Positions 1 to 7,265 of a stretch of DNA of 59,156 nt are shown one piece after another. The first letter of the stretch is position 1. Each line of letters starts with the position of its first letter. The notes below the pieces were generated by a model that searched no databases, was not told the origin of the DNA, and saw only the letters and a program-made list of their open reading frames with translations. The stretch comes from Clostridia bacterium (GTDB lineage Bacteria > Bacillota > Clostridia > Oscillospirales > Acutalibacteraceae). Both the position numbers and the translations under genes were made by a program. The stretch is from positions 1 to 59,156 of the forward strand of contig JAFVIF010000030.1 in NCBI GenBank assembly GCA_017474125.1. The letters run 5' to 3'.

Positions 1-162
1 ATCTCTTGGCACAGTCTGAGACACACTTATGCACAAAGGACTTATGCTGAAGCATTGCAAGAGAGACCAAAGAAAGCACGAAAGATTGTAAGCGAAAACT
101 TAGGTCACCACAGAACCGAGGTAACAAGAATTTACTTGGCCGATAAGCCGAAGAAAAAGTAA
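1..162 (+). CDS. Tyrosine recombinase / phage-type integrase, C-terminal end (5' truncated by window edge)
   Basis: The reading frame enters from the left edge and gives 53 residues before TAA. It carries the last catalytic elements of a tyrosine site-specific recombinase: the HSLRH box (His4, Arg7 of the fragment), the LGHH box (His36) and the nucleophile Tyr45 in TRIYL, with the usual nine-residue spacing from His to Tyr. Such enzymes cut and rejoin DNA at attachment sites to move integrative elements. The lysine-rich tail after the tyrosine is common in integrases of Clostridia elements. The two small genes and the toxin-antitoxin pair that follow fit the end of a mobile element. The N-terminal domain and the element's other genes lie outside the window, so the exact type cannot be told. 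Confidence 0.85.
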   Translation: MSWHSLRHTYAQRTYAEALQERPKKARKIVSENLGHHRTEVTRIYLADKPKKK

Positions 163-213
163 GCTATTAATTAAAATGATGAAGGAAGAATTTAAGTTGA
201 CTACAATATCCTG

Positions 214-242
214 TTGACGAAAATCTGTAGGATTGATATATA
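214..242 (+). promoter_or_regulatory. Sigma-A-type promoter for the mobile-element small genes
   Basis: TTGACG, a 17-nt spacer and TATATA, with an extended -10 TG one base upstream. It would start transcription near 249, ahead of two hairpins and the small genes at 330 and 397. Confidence 0.5.
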
Positions 243-266
243 GGGACAATCAAAGGAAGTAAAGGT

Positions 267-313
267 CGGGCCAAAAGCCCGGAGTATATGGCGGTGGCAA
301 CCCTGCCACCGCC
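267..313 (+). other. Two adjacent hairpins in the 5' leader of the small genes
   Basis: The first stem is CGGGC/GCCCG (267-271 with 277-281). The second is a perfect 10-bp stem GGCGGTGGCA/TGCCACCGCC with a 4-nt loop (290-313), ending four bases before the AAGGAG ribosome binding site of the 15-codon gene. Neither is followed by a T-tract, so they are not classical terminators. A role in translation control or in protein or RNA binding is inference. Confidence 0.5.
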
Positions 314-329
314 TGTAAGGAGAATTTAT

Positions 330-377
330 ATGTTATATGTTTTGAGTAAAGCAAATAAAAAACGTCCATACTACTAG
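330..377 (+). CDS. Possible 15-residue leader peptide
   Basis: ATG follows TAAGGAG at good spacing and opens a frame of 15 codons ending in TAG. The peptide is basic and ends in KKRPYY. The next gene starts 19 nt later with its own AAAGGA site. I do not recognise the peptide. It could be a true small protein or a leader whose translation affects the next gene. Support is only the strong ribosome binding site, the promoter upstream and the position after a strong hairpin. Confidence 0.3.
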   Translation: MLYVLSKANKKRPYY

Positions 378-396
378 TGAGTAGAAAGGAAAATAT

Positions 397-609
397 ATGA
401 AAAAAGATAATAAGCTACAACTTGAGATTATGACAAGAGAGCTTAAACTTCTTTATTATAACAACTATCTTTTAAAGCACGGTGTTATAACTAAGCGTGA
501 GCACGATAAAATGAATCTTGCTATAATCTCAAAATACGGAAAAAGACGTCGCAATGAACTCGGCGAAATTTCGTTAGAAGATCGTCTTTCTTCCGCCCGG
601 CACATTTAA
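397..609 (+). CDS. Small helical protein of integrative elements (unknown function)
   Basis: A 70-residue basic, mostly helical protein with an AAAGGA site nine bases before ATG. The middle section (YYNNYLLKHGVITKREHDKM) has the 'long helix - G-[VIL]-I-T-x-x-E - helix' shape seen in SHOCT-like and other short proteins encoded beside recombinases of Clostridia integrative elements. It has no signal peptide or membrane segment, so it is probably cytoplasmic. Position behind an integrase end and before a toxin-antitoxin pair supports a mobile-element origin. A DNA-binding or recombination-accessory role is inference; no catalytic motif is seen. Confidence 0.6.
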   Translation: MKKDNKLQLEIMTRELKLLYYNNYLLKHGVITKREHDKMNLAIISKYGKRRRNELGEISLEDRLSSARHI

Positions 610-655
610 TATGTGCCCTTACATAAATTTTTTAAAGCTTATTATCTTAAATGAG

Positions 656-684
656 TTGACAATATATCAATATTATGATAGAAT
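656..684 (+). promoter_or_regulatory. Promoter and likely autoregulatory operator of the toxin-antitoxin pair
   Basis: TTGACA, a 17-nt spacer and TAGAAT with an extended TG. The inverted repeat TATCA (665-669) / TGATA (676-680) lies in the spacer and reaches the -10, where a bound antitoxin would block RNA polymerase, as is usual for Phd/YefM-type operons. The operator role is inference. Confidence 0.65.
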
Positions 685-714
685 ATGCATAGAATAATTA
701 CAGGAGGTAATTTT

Positions 715-987
715 ATGGCAGCGATTAGACCCAGCTCTGATTTGAGAAATAAATATAATGAAATATCTGATTTTTGTAATCAGTTTAACGAGCCTGTGTT
801 CATTACTAAAAACGGAACAGGAGATTTAGTTGTTCTCTCTAATGCAGAATACGAAAGACTTTGCGGTAAGGCAGAACTGCATAGACTATTAGATGAAGGC
901 TTGTTTGCAGTTAAAAACGGCAATAGCCGTCCGGCAAGTGATGTATTTTCTGATATAGAGAGGAAGTTCGGATTTGACGGAGTATAA
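715..987 (+). CDS. Phd/YefM-family antitoxin
   Basis: A 90-residue protein typical of Phd/YefM antitoxins. The N-terminal half (IRPSSDLRNKYNEISDFCNQ, then PVFITKNGTGDLVVLS) matches the DNA-binding fold in which a short strand 'PV-x-I/V-T-K-N-G' precedes 'D-x-V-L-S-x-x-x-Y'. The C-terminal tail would wrap the toxin. The start at 715 is chosen because CAGGAGG lies just upstream; an in-frame ATG at 685 falls directly beside the -10 box and would precede the transcript start. It overlaps the toxin gene by 14 nt. Known role of the family: neutralise the toxin and repress the operon. Lies at the edge of a mobile element, where such pairs help maintain the element. Confidence 0.85.
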   Translation: MAAIRPSSDLRNKYNEISDFCNQFNEPVFITKNGTGDLVVLSNAEYERLCGKAELHRLLDEGLFAVKNGNSRPASDVFSDIERKFGFDGV

Positions 988-1288
988 AATTGTTATTGAA
1001 GAAACAGCTGAGAACGATTTAGTCGGTATTTTATCATATATCAGCGATACACTTCACGAACCGGGTATTGCGATGAAAATTTACGGGTCGATTAAGAAGG
1101 AAGTATTAACTTTAAATAAAATGCCGTTTAGGTATGCTGTTGTTAATGAGGAGCCTTATCGTTCTATGGGGGTTCGCAGAATACCGGTCGAAAAATATAC
1201 TGCTTTTTATATTGTTGATGAAAACGAAAAAACAGTACATATTTTCCGAATCCTCTATAACCGTAGAGAGTGGCAATATTTATTGTAA
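974..1288 (+). CDS. RelE/ParE-superfamily toxin
   Basis: A 104-residue protein with the RelE/ParE toxin pattern: N-terminal strand YKIVIEETAENDL, two long helices (DLVGILSYISDTL... and AMKIYGSIKKEV), and the C-terminal sheet ending in VHIFRILYNRREW, where R-I-L-Y-N-R-R is the family's active or substrate-contact strand. The start is TTG, read because it overlaps the antitoxin by 14 nt, has AGAGGAAG upstream and gives the family's usual length. RelE members cut mRNA on the ribosome and ParE members poison gyrase; the lack of a clear RelE catalytic set and the helix pair favour ParE-like, but I cannot decide. Translational coupling to the antitoxin is expected. Confidence 0.85.
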   Translation: MTEYKIVIEETAENDLVGILSYISDTLHEPGIAMKIYGSIKKEVLTLNKMPFRYAVVNEEPYRSMGVRRIPVEKYTAFYIVDENEKTVHIFRILYNRREWQYLL

Positions 1289-1311
1289 TACAGATAAGCT
1301 TATGACGATTT

Positions 1312-1343
1312 AAAGGCACGAACTTTTCTCAGTTCGTGCCTTT
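1312..1343. terminator. Bidirectional terminator between toxin and spore protein genes
   Basis: A 12-bp stem AAAGGCACGAAC/GTTCGTGCCTTT with an 8-nt loop, A/T-rich on both sides. It sits between convergent genes and can serve both strands. Confidence 0.8.
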
Positions 1344-1351
1344 AATAATAT

Positions 1352-1600
1352 CTATACAACCACTCTAAATCCGTATGTAATCTGCCTTTCATAGCCTTTT
1401 ACAGTGCGATTTTTACGAGTGAAATTCATATGTCGTACAGGACATATGTTATTAACCATCTGACCGCCGATAGAACCGGCCTGCTTGGAAGTAAGGTCGC
1501 CGTTATAACCCTGCTTAAGGTTAACACCTACTTCGCTTGCAGCTTCCATCTTAAAACGGTTGAGAGCTTCTTTAGCCTCGGGAACTACATTTTTAGCCAT
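1352..1600 (-). CDS. Alpha/beta-type small acid-soluble spore protein with an atypical C-terminus
   Basis: Residues 5-50 match the alpha/beta SASP family: EAKEALNRFKMEAASEVGV, LKQGYNGDLTSKQAG, then GGQMVNN. The FKMEAASEVGV segment includes the Glu at the germination-protease cleavage site, and GYNGDLTSKQAGSIGG is the second conserved block. These proteins coat and protect DNA in dormant spores. Here the usual end (MVKKMIEEYEK type, total 60-70 residues) is replaced by about 30 unrelated residues rich in Arg, containing two Tyr, ending RVVV; total is 82. This could be a frameshift or a real variant. AAAGGGGTG lies upstream of ATG. A sporulation (sigma-G) promoter is expected but I could not confirm one. 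Confidence 0.9.
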   Translation of the reverse strand: MAKNVVPEAKEALNRFKMEAASEVGVNLKQGYNGDLTSKQAGSIGGQMVNNICPVRHMNFTRKNRTVKGYERQITYGFRVVV

Positions 1601-1722
1601 TTCTTTTCACCCCTTTTTTTGTTTTTTGCGTTTGCATTATTATTGTTTTCTCAAAAGCAAAAAATATAAAAGGAAAAATTAGCAAAAAATATAAAAATTT
1701 GTTTAATCAAAATAAATGGATG

Positions 1723-1860
1723 TTAGAAATTGCTTTGCTTTTTATTTCGGTATTCTCCCGGGCGCATACCGGTTATTTTCTAAAAGGTGCGGTAAAAATA
1801 GGAAACGTTTTCAAAGCCACACATTCAATCAATTTCTCGACATTCGATAGTCATTATCAC
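1723..1860 (-). pseudogene. Remnant of an AraC-family regulator C-terminus
   Basis: Reading the minus strand in one frame gives the end of an AraC HTH domain: a CGFENVSYFYRTF block followed by KITGMRPGEYR and a final stop. Two in-frame stops break it, one before the CGFEN block and one just after YRTF, and no start or cupin domain is present. The pattern (second helix-turn-helix of AraC, 'F-x-x-x-x-G-M-x-P-x-x-Y-R') is clear. It is a decayed gene fragment rather than an expressed protein. Confidence 0.75.
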
Positions 1861-1893
1861 CCGTTGGGTGTATGAAGCTGATATATAAACACT

Positions 1894-1934
1894 AAAGCAA
1901 GGAAAACCCGAATGGCGATTTCCTTGCTTTTTTT
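1894..1934 (+). terminator. Rho-independent terminator in the decayed region
   Basis: A 12-bp stem AAAGCAAGGAAA/TTTCCTTGCTTT followed by a run of T on the plus strand. No intact plus-strand gene precedes it; it may be left over from a lost gene or insulate the membrane protein gene downstream. The stretch 1601-2009 otherwise holds only the AraC remnant and a promoter. Confidence 0.7.
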
Positions 1935-1944
1935 ATAAAAAATA

Positions 1945-1973
1945 GTGAATTATGGGAAGCTTTGTGATATAAT
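1945..1973 (+). promoter_or_regulatory. Extended -10 promoter for the small membrane protein
   Basis: TATAAT (1968-1973) with TG one base upstream; the -35 at 17 nt (GTGAAT) is poor. Extended -10 promoters tolerate this. Confidence 0.5.
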
Positions 1974-2009
1974 TTTTAAAAAAGTAATTATATGACGACG
2001 GAGTGAATT

Positions 2010-2402
2010 GTGAGTAAGCTTAAAATTTGGTTTAATGAAAACAAAGGAAAAATAAAAGCTGTTATAACAAAGTGGATTATGTTTGTACTTAACCCACGTT
2101 TTCTTTTATGCTTTTTGATTGGTTGGCTTTTTACGAACGGGTGGAGCTATATTTTCTTTGCTTTGGGCACTTATTTTAAAATTTCTTGGATGGCCATTGT
2201 GGGCGCGGCGTATATGAGTATGCTGTGGGCTCCCTTTACACCGGAAAAAATAGTCACTCTTATTATTGCTATATTTTTGTTGAAATTGCTCTTTCCGAAG
2301 GATGAAAAAACTTTAAAGGTGTTAAATGATGAGCTTGCAAAGGCTAAGGAAAGCCTTAAAAACAGAAAAAGCAAAAAAGCCGATAAGAAAACAGATTTGT
2401 GA
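2010..2402 (+). CDS. Small integral membrane protein (uncharacterised Clostridia family)
   Basis: A 130-residue protein starting at GTG, six bases after CGGAG. A basic amphipathic start is followed by about three hydrophobic stretches (residues 23-50, 55-75, 85-97), with the turn LNPRFLLCFLIGWLFTNGWS and the motif PFTPEKI before the last segment. The tail from residue 98 is a charged, lysine-rich helix (KTLKVLNDELAKAKESLKN) that would sit in the cytoplasm. Proteins of this design are common single genes in Clostridia without known function. It has its own promoter and no operon partner; galM downstream has its own promoter. Confidence 0.7.
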   Translation: MSKLKIWFNENKGKIKAVITKWIMFVLNPRFLLCFLIGWLFTNGWSYIFFALGTYFKISWMAIVGAAYMSMLWAPFTPEKIVTLIIAIFLLKLLFPKDEKTLKVLNDELAKAKESLKNRKSKKADKKTDL

Positions 2403-2411
2403 CTGTTTTAA

Positions 2412-2440
2412 TTGACATACCTTAACTTTTGATTTAAAAT
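2412..2440 (+). promoter_or_regulatory. Promoter of galM
   Basis: TTGACA, 17 nt, TAAAAT; strong sigma-A match 29 nt before the galM start. Confidence 0.75.
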
Positions 2441-2468
2441 AAACTATATATTTTTTGGAGGTAAAATT

Positions 2469-3509
2469 ATGATTTCTGTACGCAGCTTTGGAAAAATTCC
2501 TACAGGTGAGGAAGTTCAGCTATTTATCCTTGAAAACGGTAAGGCTTCGGTATACATTACCGACCTTGGTGCGCATATTGTTGCAATAAATGTTCCTGAC
2601 AAAAACGGTGTGCTGACAGACGTGGTTTTGGGCGCAGATAATGCCGCCGCTTATGCAGGTGATATTTCCTATATGGGAGCAACTGTGGGAAGGTTTGCAA
2701 ACCGTATTGAAAAGGGAAGGTTTACCTTAAACGGAAAAGAATATGCACTTGCCGTAAATAACGGACCTAACCATCTTCACGGCGGTATTGTCGGCTTTAA
2801 CCACAGAATGTTCGATGCCTACGTTGACGGAGAAACTCTTAGAATGTCGTATAATTCCCCTGACGGTGAAGAGGGCTTTCCGGGTAATTTAAAATTTGAG
2901 GTAAGCTTTACGTTACGCGATGAAAATGATTTGACTATTGAGTATAAGGCGGTAAGTGATGCGGATACCGTTGTAAACTTTACTAATCACTCTTACTTTA
3001 ATCTTAACGGTGCTATCACCGAGAAGCCTGTATATAATCACACCCTTCAAATCAGCGCCGATGCGTTTTGCCGCGGCGATAACAACTGCCTTGCCGACGG
3101 AACTATTGTGCCCGTACGCGGTACAGATATGGACTTCCGTACACCTGCAAGCCTTGATGAACGTTTGCGCAGTGATTATTCCGATATTGCCGCAACCGGT
3201 GGTATTGATCATAACTTCGTTCTTGCTATGCAAAGAGGTGAGTTTAAGCATGCTGCCGAGCTTTATTGCGCTGATACCGGTATTGCACTTGAGTGCTTAA
3301 CCGACCAGCCGGGTGTACAGATTTACACCGGTAACGGAACAAACTACAGCGGCGGTAAAGCAGGAGCGCATTACGGTATCCACAGTGCGGTATGTCTTGA
3401 AACACAAAACTTCCCCAATGCCACCTCTTTTGATTATTTCCCAAGCCCGGTGCTTAAAGCAGGGGAGGAATTTTACAGCAAAACCGTTTACCGTTTTTCC
3501 GTAAAATAA
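2469..3509 (+). CDS. galM: Galactose mutarotase (aldose 1-epimerase)
   Basis: A 346-residue cytoplasmic enzyme that interconverts alpha and beta anomers of galactose and glucose. Family landmarks are all present: GRFANRI (residues 74-80), NHLHGG with His104, the catalytic acid His174 in NHSYFNL, Asp247 in GGIDHNF, and the catalytic base Glu311 in LETQNFPNA. Length is normal for GalM. GGAGG lies nine bases before ATG. It stands alone behind its own promoter. The role fits the window's beta-glycan and alpha-galactoside enzymes, whose products need anomer exchange before phosphorylation. Confidence 0.95.
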   Translation: MISVRSFGKIPTGEEVQLFILENGKASVYITDLGAHIVAINVPDKNGVLTDVVLGADNAAAYAGDISYMGATVGRFANRIEKGRFTLNGKEYALAVNNGPNHLHGGIVGFNHRMFDAYVDGETLRMSYNSPDGEEGFPGNLKFEVSFTLRDENDLTIEYKAVSDADTVVNFTNHSYFNLNGAITEKPVYNHTLQISADAFCRGDNNCLADGTIVPVRGTDMDFRTPASLDERLRSDYSDIAATGGIDHNFVLAMQRGEFKHAAELYCADTGIALECLTDQPGVQIYTGNGTNYSGGKAGAHYGIHSAVCLETQNFPNATSFDYFPSPVLKAGEEFYSKTVYRFSVK

Positions 3510-3620
3510 CAGTTTTTTCTTTGTGTCCACGATTGAAAAACACTTTTCTCTACTTTTCGCAAAAATTAATAAAAATATTTTGTTGAATTTTATTCAATGT
3601 GCTGATATTTTTAAATAAAC

Positions 3621-3649
3621 TTGCATTGCTGTTTGTTTTATGATATCAT
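3621..3649 (+). promoter_or_regulatory. Promoter of the hom-lysC-asd operon
   Basis: TTGCAT, 17 nt, TATCAT with an extended TG. It lies 72 nt before hom. No riboswitch or T-box hallmark was seen in the leader. Confidence 0.6.
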
Positions 3650-3721
3650 ATTTTACAATAAATTTTCAATATTACCAACTTGTGTACGCGACTCGCGGAC
3701 ACTTGCTGAAAGAGGTTAAAA

Positions 3722-4867
3722 ATGAACGTAGCTATTCTTGGTTTCGGAACGGTTGGCGTTGGAGTATACGATATTTTGTCTCCTCGTTCCGATATAAACG
3801 TCAAATATGTTTTGGATATCGTTAAGCATGAGGGCCTCACAGCCGTTTCAACTACCGATTTTAATGATATTGTTAATGATGAATCGGTTGATACCGTTGT
3901 TGAGGTTATCGGCGGATTGCATCCTGCTTATGAGTTTATATCTTCCGCTCTTAAAAGCGGCAAAAACGTTATTACTGCAAATAAAATGCTTGTGAGCTCT
4001 TATTACGAGGAGCTGACCGCTCTTGCAAATGCGAACGGGGTTGCGCTTAGGTATACTGCGGCGGTTGGCGGCGGTATTCCGTGGCTTGTTAATCTTGAAC
4101 GTGCTGCAAGATGCGCCAAAATATGCGAAGTCAGCGGTATTATGAACGGTACTTCTAATTATATTCTCGATGCAATGCATACCGACAAGGCCGATTTTTC
4201 GGAGTGTTTAAAAACGGCTCAGGACCTTGGCTATGCCGAGAGAGATCCAAGTGCCGATATTGACGGTATTGATACTTTATGCAAGGTCGTTTTATCTGCA
4301 AATATTGCTTTTTCAACCGTAATTAACAAGGATGACGTTGACGTTGCAGGTATACGTTATATTAAAGATTGCGACATAGCGGCCTGTGAGGGTATGAACA
4401 GGGTTTGTAAGCTTTTGGGTGTTGCGTACGACAGAAAGGATTACGTTTCGATTTTTGTGGAGCCCACCTTTGTTAGTGAAAAGGCTTTGGAAGCATCTAT
4501 TCATACCAACCTAAACCTTATTACCTTCGAGGCTGAACACGTTGGAAGAGAAAGCTTTTACGGTTTTGGCGCAGGAAGATATCCTACTGCATATACTGTA
4601 GTTGAGGACTGTATAGATGTAGCAGGCGGTGTTAAAAAAGCCTATAATAACGTTATGAACAGTTCTGTAATTAAAAATTCCGATACTGTTCACAAATATT
4701 ACGTGAGGACCGATTATAATAACGATTGGTTCGCAAGTATTTCCAAAGAGAATTATGCTAACGGTTTTATTACCGAGGAAGTTTCCGTTAAAGATATGCA
4801 CAGCTTTTGTAATGAAGCGTTAGCGGCCGGAAAAGAATGCTTTATTGCCGGCATTAGAGAATTATAA
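3722..4867 (+). CDS. hom: Homoserine dehydrogenase
   Basis: Reduces aspartate semialdehyde to homoserine, the branch toward threonine and methionine. The Rossmann motif GFGTVGVGV is at residues 7-15, the ANKML segment with Lys88 at 86-90, the family signature GIMNGTSNYIL at 139-149, and DPSADIDGIDTLCK with the catalytic Lys188 at 175-188. At 381 residues it ends soon after the catalytic domain, so the C-terminal ACT domain found in many Bacillota enzymes (420-450 residues) appears to be missing. AGAGG lies upstream of ATG. lysC follows 12 nt later and asd after that, so the three steps from aspartate to homoserine are encoded together. Threonine feedback through ACT is not expected here. Confidence 0.93.
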   Translation: MNVAILGFGTVGVGVYDILSPRSDINVKYVLDIVKHEGLTAVSTTDFNDIVNDESVDTVVEVIGGLHPAYEFISSALKSGKNVITANKMLVSSYYEELTALANANGVALRYTAAVGGGIPWLVNLERAARCAKICEVSGIMNGTSNYILDAMHTDKADFSECLKTAQDLGYAERDPSADIDGIDTLCKVVLSANIAFSTVINKDDVDVAGIRYIKDCDIAACEGMNRVCKLLGVAYDRKDYVSIFVEPTFVSEKALEASIHTNLNLITFEAEHVGRESFYGFGAGRYPTAYTVVEDCIDVAGGVKKAYNNVMNSSVIKNSDTVHKYYVRTDYNNDWFASISKENYANGFITEEVSVKDMHSFCNEALAAGKECFIAGIREL

Positions 4868-4879
4868 AGGGGTATTGAA

Positions 4880-6193
4880 ATGTTAAAGGTACTTAAATTC
4901 GGCGGCACTTCTATGGCCGATGCTAAACAGTTTGCCAAGGTTAAGGCTATTGTAGAAAGCGATCCTTCACGCAGAGTTGTTGTTGTTTCTGCGGCAGGTA
5001 AACGTTTTTCGGAGGATCATAAAATTACCGATTTACTTTTACTTTGTCATGCGCACGTTAAATATGGCGTTTCGGCTGAAAGCGTATTTGATATGATTTC
5101 TCAAAGATACGTTGAAATTCGTAACGACTGCGGCTTATCTACCGATATAGAAAGCGAATTGCAAAAAATTAAAGAAAAGCTTCTGAACGGCATTTCTAAG
5201 GATGAGCTCGTTTCTCGCGGAGAGTATTTATCCGCTCGCCTTATGGCTGATTATCTTGGCTTTGAGTTTATTGATTCAGCTCACTGGGTTAGATTTAAGC
5301 TTGACGGCACAATTGATACCGAAAAGTCTTACGAGCTTCTTCGCGAGCTTGCTGATGGCAGAAAGGTGGTTATTCCCGGTTTCTACGGTGCAATGCCTAA
5401 CGGTTCCATTCGTATAATGAGCCGTGGCGGTTCTGATATAACCGGTGCTCTTGCTGCGGCGGCGCTTGATGCCGATGTTTATGAAAACTGGACTGACGTA
5501 TCGGGTATACTTATGGCTGACCCAAGAATAGTTGATAATCCCGAGCCCATTAAATATATTACCTACGATGAGCTTCGCGAGCTTTCTCATATGGGTGCTC
5601 AGGTGCTTCACGAGGGTACAATTTTCCCTGTACGTCAGAAAAACATTCCTCTTAACATTCGCAATACGAATGCACCTGAGGATCCCGGTAGCTTAATTAT
5701 GGAAAACTGTCCCGATGATGATAACGACAAGCAGTTTATTACCGGTATCACCGGCAAAAAGAACTTTTCTATAATAACCGTTGCTAAAAGCGGTATGTCA
5801 TCTGAAGTGGGCTTTTTACGTAAGGTTCTTGAGGTTTTCGAAAAATATAACGTTAGTGTTGAATACGTACCCTCGGGAATTGACAGCGTTTCGGTTGTTG
5901 TCGCCTCTAAGGGTGTGAGCGATTGTCTTTACGCTATTATGGGTGACCTCCAGAAAAACGTTAAACCTGACAGCATTAACGTTACCGAGAATATTGCCAT
6001 AGTTGCGGTTGTTGGCAGAAAAATGGCATATAAGCCCGGTATGTCAGGCAGACTTTTTGCTGCATTAGGTGAAAGCAAGATTAACATTCGTATGATTTCC
6101 CAAAGCTGCGAGGAGCTTAATATTATTGCGGGCGTAAGCAACGATGATTTTGAAAAGGCCGTGCAGGTGCTTTACAGCAGCTTCGTTAAATAG
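4880..6193 (+). CDS. lysC: Aspartate kinase
   Basis: Phosphorylates aspartate, the first step to lysine, threonine and methionine. The kinase domain starts with KFGGTSMAD (residues 6-14), has SRGEYLSARLM near 113-123, the block MSRGGSDITGALAA near 178-191 and the conserved NWTDVSGILMADPRIV near 202-217. From about residue 295 two ACT domains follow (KNFSIITVAKSGMSSEVGF and ENIAIVAVVGRKMAYKPGM), the usual place for amino-acid feedback. The 437-residue length fits the monofunctional type of Clostridia. AAAGGGG precedes ATG; the gap to asd is 11 nt. Which amino acid inhibits it cannot be told from the sequence. Confidence 0.95.
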   Translation: MLKVLKFGGTSMADAKQFAKVKAIVESDPSRRVVVVSAAGKRFSEDHKITDLLLLCHAHVKYGVSAESVFDMISQRYVEIRNDCGLSTDIESELQKIKEKLLNGISKDELVSRGEYLSARLMADYLGFEFIDSAHWVRFKLDGTIDTEKSYELLRELADGRKVVIPGFYGAMPNGSIRIMSRGGSDITGALAAAALDADVYENWTDVSGILMADPRIVDNPEPIKYITYDELRELSHMGAQVLHEGTIFPVRQKNIPLNIRNTNAPEDPGSLIMENCPDDDNDKQFITGITGKKNFSIITVAKSGMSSEVGFLRKVLEVFEKYNVSVEYVPSGIDSVSVVVASKGVSDCLYAIMGDLQKNVKPDSINVTENIAIVAVVGRKMAYKPGMSGRLFAALGESKINIRMISQSCEELNIIAGVSNDDFEKAVQVLYSSFVK

Positions 6194-6204
6194 GAGGATA
6201 TAAA

Positions 6205-7209
6205 ATGAAAAAGTATAATTTGGCCGTTCTTGGCGCAACAGGTGCCGTAGGTCGTGAAATGTTAAAGGTACTCGAGGAAAGAAATTTTCCTGTTGGCAAC
6301 CTCAAATTGCTCGCGAGTGCCAGAAGTGTTGGCAAAGAAATTGCCTTTGCAGGTAAGGTTTTAAAGGTTGAAGAGGCGACTAAGGATTCCTTCGATGGTG
6401 TTGATATTGTTTTAGGCGCCGCCAGTAATGCTTTGGCTAAGGAGCTTGCGCCTCATATTAAGGCCGCCGGTGCCGTTTTTGTTGATAACTCAAGTGCCTT
6501 CCGTATGTGTGATGACGTTCCCCTTGTTATTCCCGAGATTAACCCTGAGGACGTTAAAAAGCATAACGGTATAATTTCCAATCCTAATTGCTCCACAATT
6601 ATTACCTTAACTGCAGTTAATGCACTTAATAAAGCCAGCAAAATTAAAAGTATGATTGCCAGCACTTATCAGGCTGTTTCGGGTGCGGGTGCAGGCGGCC
6701 CTGTTGAGCTTCTTAACCAAACCGAAGCTATTATGAAGGGTGAGCCTGTTGAGCATAGTGTATTTGCGCATCAAATTGCTTATAATGTTATTCCTAAAAT
6801 CGGCGGTGTAACCACTGAGGGATATACCTCTGAAGAAATGAAAATGCAGAACGAGGGACAGAAGATTATGCATTTACCCGAATTAAAGGTAAGCTGTACT
6901 TGTATTCGCGTTCCCGTACTTCGTTCGCATTCTATTTCAGTGCTTGTTCGTACCGAAGAGCCGGTTTCTGTTGAAAAGGCTGTTGAGCTTATTTCAAACG
7001 CTCCCGGCTGTCGTTACGTTGAGGATATGGATAACGAGGTTTATCCTATGCCTTTGGAAACAAGCGATCAGGATATTGTTTTCGTCGGCCGTGTTCGTCC
7101 TGACCTTACTGATGAGAACGGACTTAACATTTGGTGCTGCGGTGACCAGGTAAGGAAAGGTGCTGCAACCAACGCCATTCAAATTGCCGAGCTGCTTATT
7201 GCCGAATAA
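6205..7209 (+). CDS. asd: Aspartate-semialdehyde dehydrogenase
   Basis: Reduces aspartyl phosphate to aspartate semialdehyde with NADPH. Landmarks: nucleotide motif GATGAVGREM (residues 10-19), the catalytic Cys129 in SNPNCSTI, the substrate-binding Arg235 in CIRVPV and the catalytic His242 in LRSHS. Length 334 is normal. AGGAGGA lies seven bases upstream. It is the last gene of the hom-lysC-asd operon and feeds both homoserine dehydrogenase here and the dapA genes elsewhere in the window. A strong terminator follows. Confidence 0.96.
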   Translation: MKKYNLAVLGATGAVGREMLKVLEERNFPVGNLKLLASARSVGKEIAFAGKVLKVEEATKDSFDGVDIVLGAASNALAKELAPHIKAAGAVFVDNSSAFRMCDDVPLVIPEINPEDVKKHNGIISNPNCSTIITLTAVNALNKASKIKSMIASTYQAVSGAGAGGPVELLNQTEAIMKGEPVEHSVFAHQIAYNVIPKIGGVTTEGYTSEEMKMQNEGQKIMHLPELKVSCTCIRVPVLRSHSISVLVRTEEPVSVEKAVELISNAPGCRYVEDMDNEVYPMPLETSDQDIVFVGRVRPDLTDENGLNIWCCGDQVRKGAATNAIQIAELLIAE

Positions 7210-7232
7210 GCCGAATAATTAAATAAAAAGTT

Positions 7233-7258
7233 AGCGCATCAACATTTGTTGATGCGCT
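7233..7258. terminator. Bidirectional terminator between asd and ligA
   Basis: An 11-bp stem AGCGCATCAAC/GTTGATGCGCT with loop ATTT, T-rich on the plus side and preceded by A-rich sequence for the minus side. It separates convergent genes. Confidence 0.85.
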
Positions 7259-7265
7259 TATATTT

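Noticed and set aside
3510-3721. Possible T-box or other riboswitch before hom
   Set aside because: No T-box sequence, specifier loop or terminator was seen; only a promoter is supportable.
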